Assembly: GCA_017475845.1 (NCBI GenBank)
Contig: JAFVEU010000075.1
Location: forward strand, 1 to 36,361
DNA from: Lachnospiraceae bacterium
GTDB taxonomy: Bacteria > Bacillota > Clostridia > Lachnospirales > Lachnospiraceae
DNA: 36,361 nucleotides
Direction: 5' to 3'
A model generated the notes under the pieces. That model was given only the letters and a program-made list of their open reading frames with translations, searched no databases and was not told where the DNA came from. The position numbers were made by a program, and so were the translations under genes. Shown one piece after another: positions 31,327 to 36,361 of this stretch. Numbering within the stretch: the stretch's first letter is position 1; every line of letters starts with the position of its first letter.

Positions 31327-33723
31327 TCACTCCTTAAAGTATACTACGGTCACACCTGAATCTCCTTCACCGAATTCTCCCAGGCGGAAGCTTTTCACGT
31401 ATTTAAGCTTCTTAAGATAGGAATGGACCATATCCCGGAGGATACCGGAACCCTTGCCGTGGACGATACGTACCTGGGAAAGATGGGAAACATAGGCATC
31501 ATCCAGGTAGGATGAAAGCTCTTCTCTGGCATCATCACTGTTTTTCCCGATGAGATTCAGCTCGGTACGGATGGTTTTTGTATGGGAGATGCCGTCATCA
31601 CTGCGGCGTATGCTCCCGTGTCCGTAACCCTCCCGTCCTCTGTTTTCCACATTCAGGTCGGAAATGTTCACATCGTACTTTATGATACCACATTTAACCG
31701 AAAGATTCCCCTTCTTATCGGGGAGAGTCTGTACAACACCCTTAAGGTTCAGGGATATTATACGGACATCCATTCCGATCTTTATCTGTTTCGGGCTCAG
31801 GCTCCCGTTGGGACGGTCTTTTTCCGGAACGGAGCTTAATGAGGGAAGAGGGGCTTCGGAGACAAGGGTATTATTCAGGGATTCTCTTATCATGGTCCTG
31901 TCTCTTTCAGCGGCCTTCAGGGTATCGGCATCCGCATATTTCTGCATATTACGGATGGCGGCATCAGCCTTTTCCTTGGCATCCTTCAGTATGGATCTTG
32001 CTTCCTCCCTGGCTGCGGCAAGGATCTTTTCCTTTGATTCGGAGAGCTTCTGTCTGCCGGAATCAAGTTCCTGCTGGAGCTTGTCGATCTCCGTCTTTGT
32101 TTCGCTTATCTCCCGCTGTTTCCTTTCAAGGGTCAGACGGTTTTCTTCAAGATCCGAAAGGACCTTGTTAAATCTTTCATCCTCCTCACTCATCCTTTTC
32201 TTCGCTTCTTCGATGATATTATCCGGAAGGTTTAAGCGTTTCGAAATGGCGAAAGCATTGCTTCTCCCCGGTACGCCGGTCAGGATCTTATAAGTGGGGC
32301 GGAGGGACTCCACGTCAAATTCCAGACAGGCATTTTCCACCCAGGAGGTGGAAAGGGCATATTCCTTTAATTCCGGATAATGGGTGGTGGCCATGGTGCG
32401 GATGCTCTTTTTATGAAGGTGATCCAGTATGGACATGGCCAGAGCCGCTCCCTCGGCGGGGTCGGTACCTGCACAGAGCTCGTCAAAGAGACAGAGGCAG
32501 GTGATATTGGCATTTTTAAGGATGGTCACGATATTTGTCATATGGGACGAGAAGGTGGAGAGAGACTGCTCTATGGACTGCTCGTCTCCTATATCCGCAT
32601 ATATCTCCTTGAAAAAGGAGAGCTCGCTTCTGTCGCCGGCAGGTATATGCAGTCCCGAAAGCCCCATAAGCTCAAGCAATCCCACGGTTTTAAGAGAGAC
32701 TGTTTTACCGCCGGTGTTCGGACCCGTGACCACAAGAAGGTCATAGTCCTGTCCAAGCTCCAGATCAATGGGCACCACAGTCTTTTTATCGATAAGGGGA
32801 TGCCGGGCAGAGCGCAGCTTTATTATCTCTCCTGTGTTGAAAACAGGGCGGAGAGCCTCCATATCCAGAGCCATGTCCGCCCTGGCGAAGATGAAATCCA
32901 GCTCGGTCATGATGGCATAGTCGGCGTAGATCACCTCGGAGTTATCCCCGGCCATGACGGAAAGACCCTTAAGGATAGACTGGATCTCGTCTCTTTCCTT
33001 AAGCTCCAGCTCCCTTACGGTATTATTCATATCCACCACTGACTGGGGTTCTATGAAAAGGGTGGAACCGGTTCCGGACTGGTCGTGGACTATACCGGGA
33101 ACCTGGGATTTATACTCACTCCTGACGGGGATACAGTATCTCCTGTCCCTTGTTACGATGACCCTGTCCATAAGGTATTCGGACAGTTTTCCGCTTATCA
33201 TGGAATTCAGGGCAGAGTGGATCCTCGACTGTGTATCCCTTATCTTCCGTCTGATGGATTTTAATTCCGAGCTGGCATCATCAGCTATGGTATCGGAATC
33301 CAGAATACAGCGACGGATCTCCTTCTGTAGATGGGAGACCTCTTCAAGACAGAAAAAGCGGTCGTCAAGGGAATCCGCTTCGTGGTTTTCATCGGCAGAG
33401 GGCACCCCGTATTTCCTTACTTCCCTCACAGCCTCCAGAAAAGAAGCAAGATCCAGAAGCTCGGAGCAGGTCATTGTTCCGTCGGCTTCCGCGTGGCGGA
33501 CCGAAAGACTGATGTCATGGACCCCGGAAAAGGATATACTGCCGTTTTTTATAAGACGGTTCAGGGCATCGGAGGTTTCGGTCTGGGCCAGCTCAACCTC
33601 CGCAGGACTTCCTAAGGGGAGCAGATCCAGGCAGAGCGCCTTTCCTCTTTCGGAAGAGGCATAGGTTGAAAGCTTATCCCTTATCTTATCGAATTCAAGT
33701 GTGTGTAATGCCCTGTCATTCAT
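31327..33723 (-). CDS. mutS2: MutS2 family ATPase with Smr nuclease domain
   Basis: This 798-residue protein belongs to MutS2, which acts in recombination control and in rescue of collided ribosomes rather than classical mismatch repair. The N-terminus MNDRALHTLEFDKIRDKL is the family's conserved start. The ATPase has Walker A GPNTGGKT (334-341) and Walker B CLFDELCAGTDP (411-422). A long coiled coil follows (about 510-620), then a KOW-like part, and the C-terminal Smr domain (about 715-798) with LNLIG and HGKGSG. No ribosome binding site precedes the ATG; the promoter -10 box lies only 7 bp upstream, so the message may be leaderless. The OmpR-type regulator follows it. Confidence 0.95.
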   Translation of the reverse strand: MNDRALHTLEFDKIRDKLSTYASSERGKALCLDLLPLGSPAEVELAQTETSDALNRLIKNGSISFSGVHDISLSVRHAEADGTMTCSELLDLASFLEAVREVRKYGVPSADENHEADSLDDRFFCLEEVSHLQKEIRRCILDSDTIADDASSELKSIRRKIRDTQSRIHSALNSMISGKLSEYLMDRVIVTRDRRYCIPVRSEYKSQVPGIVHDQSGTGSTLFIEPQSVVDMNNTVRELELKERDEIQSILKGLSVMAGDNSEVIYADYAIMTELDFIFARADMALDMEALRPVFNTGEIIKLRSARHPLIDKKTVVPIDLELGQDYDLLVVTGPNTGGKTVSLKTVGLLELMGLSGLHIPAGDRSELSFFKEIYADIGDEQSIEQSLSTFSSHMTNIVTILKNANITCLCLFDELCAGTDPAEGAALAMSILDHLHKKSIRTMATTHYPELKEYALSTSWVENACLEFDVESLRPTYKILTGVPGRSNAFAISKRLNLPDNIIEEAKKRMSEEDERFNKVLSDLEENRLTLERKQREISETKTEIDKLQQELDSGRQKLSESKEKILAAAREEARSILKDAKEKADAAIRNMQKYADADTLKAAERDRTMIRESLNNTLVSEAPLPSLSSVPEKDRPNGSLSPKQIKIGMDVRIISLNLKGVVQTLPDKKGNLSVKCGIIKYDVNISDLNVENRGREGYGHGSIRRSDDGISHTKTIRTELNLIGKNSDDAREELSSYLDDAYVSHLSQVRIVHGKGSGILRDMVHSYLKKLKYVKSFRLGEFGEGDSGVTVVYFKE

Positions 33724-33730
33724 AGAGGAT

Positions 33731-33759
33731 ATTGTACCACATAAGTGGGTTCACGGTAA
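33731..33759 (-). promoter_or_regulatory. extended -10 promoter of mutS2, probably leaderless
   Basis: On the minus strand TGGTACAAT places an extended -10 hexamer (TACAAT, plus-strand 33731-33736) seven bases before the mutS2 ATG. TTACCG lies 17 bp further upstream as a weak -35. Transcription would start at or within one or two bases of the start codon. Confidence 0.5.
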
Positions 33760-33773
33760 GGCTTATATGTAAG

Positions 33774-33802
33774 TAGACACAGACGGGGCTTTTTGGTAAA
33801 AT
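33774..33802 (+). promoter_or_regulatory. sigma-A promoter of the HtrA-like gene
   Basis: TAGACA (33774-33779) and TAAAAT (33797-33802) are 17 bp apart, one mismatch each from consensus. A 7-bp hairpin (CGGCAAA 33827-33833 with TTTGCCG 33841-33847) lies in the resulting leader. Confidence 0.6.
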
Positions 33803-33864
33803 GACCTGAGGGTGTCTGACCGGGCGCGGCAAATGTCTGTTTTGCCGGTATTTCAGAACAGGAT

Positions 33865-35328
33865 ATGGGCGTTCCGGTCATCATGTATTTCGGGTTATAT
33901 ATGGACGGAAATAATTCTTCTGAATATCAGTTTATTAAAGAGACTATAAAAGAAAGACCGGTCAATAAGAAGAAGATCCTTATGCGGATCATCATGGTGG
34001 TGATCAGCGCTCTTATTTTCGGAGCTGTTTCTGCTGCTGTTTTCCTGATGACAGTCAGGCATTATATGCCTCAAAACGGGAACAGTGCGGAAACTCATGT
34101 AAATATCCCAAGAGATGATGATATCGAACCGGTGAGTGCGGATGAGGCTGAAACTGAGGCAGGCACGGTTGAGAGTTCCACGGAGGCCGCAGATGAGGTG
34201 ACTGAAGCTTCCACGGAGGCAGCTGCTGCCGTGTCCGATAACGACAGCGGGAATGATCCCTCAGCGGATGATGCAGACGGTACGGAAGAGGGAAACAGGG
34301 AAAAGGTGACTGTTTCCTATGTCACGGAGCATGTATCCCTGTCGGTGGAGGATTATAAGAGCCTGTACAGGACCCTTAGAAATGTGGCTCAGGAGGCCGG
34401 AAGGTCTATCGTCACCGTTAATGCCGTTACCAGTGACACGGACTGGTTTGAAAATCCCTATGAAAATACCCACAGCCTGTCGGGGCTGGTGGTGGCGAAT
34501 AACGGAAAGGATCTGCTCATCCTTTCCGAGATGCCGGAGATCGGGGAGGACACGGAATATAATGTCACCTTCCCTGATCATGTGACGCTCCCGGGAGAGG
34601 TGAAATCCGTGGACAGCGATACCGGTCTGGCAGTTATCTCGGTCCTCCTGGAATCCATTCCGGAAGGAACCAGGGCAGCCATCAGTGAGGCTCAGCTTGG
34701 CAATTCCAGAGGCACAAATGTGGTCGGGATTCCGGTAATGGCTCTTGGAAGTCCTTTGGGAGTACAGGGGAGCCAGTGCTTTGGAAGGACCACCTCCAAT
34801 CAGCGGGAGATTTCCATGCCTGACAGGAACGTTCATGTTCTCAGCACCGATATTTACGGCAGTAAGAATGCCACCGGAGTGATCATAGACTACGATGGAA
34901 AGGTGCTGGGCATCATAGCCCAGAGCACAGCCATGGAGGAAGCACCGAATCTGCTTTCCTCCTATGCTATCTCAGATTTAAAGGATCTGATCGAGAAGCT
35001 TTCCAACGGATCTTCCGAGACCTATCTCGGTATATACGGTACGGATGTTACGGATGCGGTAAATGAGAAGCAGGGAGTGCCCTTCGGCTTCTATGTCACG
35101 AAGATCGAACTGGATTCGCCGGCAATGACAGCAGGGATACAGAGCGGGGACGTGATCACCAGGCTTGGGACCGCGGATATAGAGAATACCCGGGACTATA
35201 TGGAGCAGATGCTCAAGTATCAGCCGGGAGATGAAGCAGTCATAACCGTGGAAAGGTATTCCCAGGGAGAATACCAGGAAATGACTTTTGAAGTGGACTT
35301 TGATGATGCTGCGGACCACGCGGGCTGA
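33865..35328 (+). CDS. membrane-anchored HtrA-like protein with PDZ domain, catalytic triad lost
   Basis: This protein (up to 487 residues) has a cytoplasmic N-terminus, one membrane helix (about 38-64), an acidic Glu/Ser/Thr-rich linker (about 75-150), a trypsin-like HtrA fold (about 168-370) and a PDZ domain (about 388-480, with SPAMTAGIQSGDVITRLG). Aligned by eye to DegP-type proteins, none of the catalytic residues is kept. The His region reads LILSEM, the Asp region SDTGLAVI (Gly at 254) and the Ser motif GNSGG reads KNATG (Ala at 336). It therefore looks like a pseudoprotease that could bind substrates or partners. The start is uncertain: ATG 33865, 33883 and 33901 all lack a strong ribosome binding site. 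Confidence 0.85.
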   Translation: MGVPVIMYFGLYMDGNNSSEYQFIKETIKERPVNKKKILMRIIMVVISALIFGAVSAAVFLMTVRHYMPQNGNSAETHVNIPRDDDIEPVSADEAETEAGTVESSTEAADEVTEASTEAAAAVSDNDSGNDPSADDADGTEEGNREKVTVSYVTEHVSLSVEDYKSLYRTLRNVAQEAGRSIVTVNAVTSDTDWFENPYENTHSLSGLVVANNGKDLLILSEMPEIGEDTEYNVTFPDHVTLPGEVKSVDSDTGLAVISVLLESIPEGTRAAISEAQLGNSRGTNVVGIPVMALGSPLGVQGSQCFGRTTSNQREISMPDRNVHVLSTDIYGSKNATGVIIDYDGKVLGIIAQSTAMEEAPNLLSSYAISDLKDLIEKLSNGSSETYLGIYGTDVTDAVNEKQGVPFGFYVTKIELDSPAMTAGIQSGDVITRLGTADIENTRDYMEQMLKYQPGDEAVITVERYSQGEYQEMTFEVDFDDAADHAG

Positions 35329-35354
35329 CCGCAGCCGGAAGATTGGAGCAGGAA

Positions 35355-36308
35355 ATGAGATATATTGCGGATCTGAATGAGGGCGACAACATTTCGGATG
35401 TGTACCTCTGTAAGTATAAGGTTCAGGCTGAGACCAGAAACGGCAAGCCCTATTTTAACGTGATACTGCAGGACCGGACAGGAACGCTGGATGCGAAGGT
35501 CTGGGAGCCGAATTCCGACGGAATCGCGGATTTTGATGCTCTGGATTACATATATGTTTTCGGTGATGTGACCAGATATCAGGGGGCTCTGCAGGCATCC
35601 CTCCGGAGGATAAAGGTGGCCCGTGACGGGGAGTACATCCCTTCGGATTATCTGCCCGTAAGTCCTTATAATAACGACAATATGTATACGGATCTGAAGG
35701 CGGTCATCGAGACCGTGAAGAATCCGCATCTGAATCTGCTCTTAAAGAGCTTCTTTGTTGAGGATGAGGGTTTTATAAGCGCATTCAGGATGAGGTCTGC
35801 GGCAAAGACCATCCATCACAGCTTTGTCGGGGGACTGATGCAGCATACCCTGGCCGTAACCAGGCTCTGTAAGTATTATACAAAGGCTTATCCGGTATTA
35901 AACCATGATCTTCTCATCACTGCATCCCTTCTCCATGACATAGGAAAGGTAAGAGAGATATCCGGTTTTCCTCAGAATGATTATACGGATGACGGACAGC
36001 TTCTCGGGCATATAGTTATGGGTTCGGAAATGATCGCCGCAAAGGCCCGGGAGATCCCGGATTTTCCGCCGAAGCTGTTAAGGGAGCTTCAGCATTGCAT
36101 TCTTGCTCATCACGGTGAATACGAATTCGGTTCGCCGAAAAAACCGGCACTTATGGAGGCACTGGCATTAAACATGGCAGATAACACCGATGCCAAAATG
36201 GAGACCATGAGTGAGATCATGTCGGAATTGGGTGTGGAGAGAAAAGACCAGTGGCTGGGCTACAATAAGCTGTTTGAATCCAACATCCGCAAAGCCGGAG
36301 ACTGGTAA
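35355..36308 (+). CDS. YhaM-like 3'-5' exoribonuclease (OB plus HD domains)
   Basis: This 317-residue protein has an N-terminal OB-fold nucleic-acid binding domain (about 10-95, with YKVQAETRNGKPYFNVILQD) and an HD-type metal-dependent hydrolase domain (about 145-290). Metal ligands are visible in HHSFVGGLMQHTL, LLHDIGK (H194-D195), GHIVMGSEM and LAHHGEYEFG. This order is that of YhaM/CBF1, a 3'-to-5' exonuclease acting on RNA and single-stranded DNA in Gram-positives. The ATG at 35355 has GGAG six bases upstream; a TTG at 35343 in the same frame is less likely. It begins 26 bp after the HtrA-like gene and is probably cotranscribed. Confidence 0.9.
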   Translation: MRYIADLNEGDNISDVYLCKYKVQAETRNGKPYFNVILQDRTGTLDAKVWEPNSDGIADFDALDYIYVFGDVTRYQGALQASLRRIKVARDGEYIPSDYLPVSPYNNDNMYTDLKAVIETVKNPHLNLLLKSFFVEDEGFISAFRMRSAAKTIHHSFVGGLMQHTLAVTRLCKYYTKAYPVLNHDLLITASLLHDIGKVREISGFPQNDYTDDGQLLGHIVMGSEMIAAKAREIPDFPPKLLRELQHCILAHHGEYEFGSPKKPALMEALALNMADNTDAKMETMSEIMSELGVERKDQWLGYNKLFESNIRKAGDW

Positions 36309-36328
36309 AACGTCCGGGGGACGTTTTA
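36306..36328 (+). terminator. hairpin beginning in the stop codon of the YhaM-like gene
   Basis: TAAAACGTCC (36306-36315) and its exact complement GGACGTTTTA (36319-36328) form a 10-bp stem with loop GGG. The TAA stop is the first three bases of the stem, and the TTTT of the right arm may serve as the U-tract. Confidence 0.6.
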
Positions 36329-36361
36329 CGGGCACGTATACGAGCGCCGAGCGCGAGTGTG

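Noticed and set aside
31664..32293. Plus-strand 209-codon frame
   Set aside because: It is a shadow of the mutS2 coiled-coil region, rich in Ser and Leu as expected of the reverse of Glu/Lys-rich codons.
33865..35328. Pseudogene call for the HtrA-like protein
   Set aside because: The frame is continuous, all domains are present and a good promoter precedes it; loss is confined to catalytic positions.

Overview
The window looks like a chromosomal segment of an anaerobic Firmicute, most likely family Lachnospiraceae (class Clostridia). Supporting signs are the gene families present (type III glutamine synthetase, oxygen-sensitive class III ribonucleotide reductase, MutS2, YhaM-type nuclease, DUF4203 membrane protein, GHL10-type exported glycosyl hydrolase), strong AAGGAG-type ribosome binding sites, roughly balanced GC content and many short gene overlaps. 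The taxonomic call is inferred from gene content; no 16S or marker search was possible. I see no rRNA, tRNA, CRISPR, phage or insertion sequence.

Layout. (1) 1-345: a 53-bp tandem repeat array, not coding, running off the left edge and abutting a promoter. (2) 520-1228: a small MotA/ExbB-like membrane protein overlapping a minimal LuxR-type HTH protein, closed by a strong hairpin at 1251-1291. (3) 1391-10036: a plus-strand run of a PfkB-like kinase with an altered catalytic motif, an unrecognised acidic-tailed protein, a DUF4203 membrane protein, a cytosolic GH5 glycosidase, a CPA2-type cation/proton antiporter and a heterodimeric ABC exporter. (4) 10037-10415: a 379-bp gene-free leader ending in a three-way-junction-like RNA fold. 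(5) 10416-19296: an envelope-centred run of a large cell-wall amidase, lipoprotein, GHL10 protein, Maf with an extra N-terminal domain, MBOAT acyltransferase, SGNH partner and signal peptidase I. (6) 19303-24745: two PLP aminotransferases, glutamine synthetase III and a second, SH3-bearing amidase. (7) 24746-27171: a structured leader and nrdD, which starts at TTG. (8) 27235-30606: a hybrid histidine kinase and a two-receiver response regulator. (9) 30609-33723, minus strand: mutS2 followed by an OmpR-type regulator. (10) 33865-36308: an HtrA-like protein that has lost its catalytic triad, then a YhaM-like nuclease, and a hairpin that starts in the stop codon.

How they fit together. Regions 5 and 6 combine peptidoglycan hydrolysis, O-acylation of an exported polymer (MBOAT plus SGNH pair), protein export processing and nitrogen assimilation. 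Regions 8 and 9 are signal transduction, with two regulator genes meeting tail to tail with only 2 bp between stops. The items most worth a second look are the repeat array with its three-unit higher-order pattern, the structured leader of the large amidase, the HtrA pseudoprotease, the MotA-like/LuxR pair, the apparently leaderless mutS2 and the domain-fused Maf.
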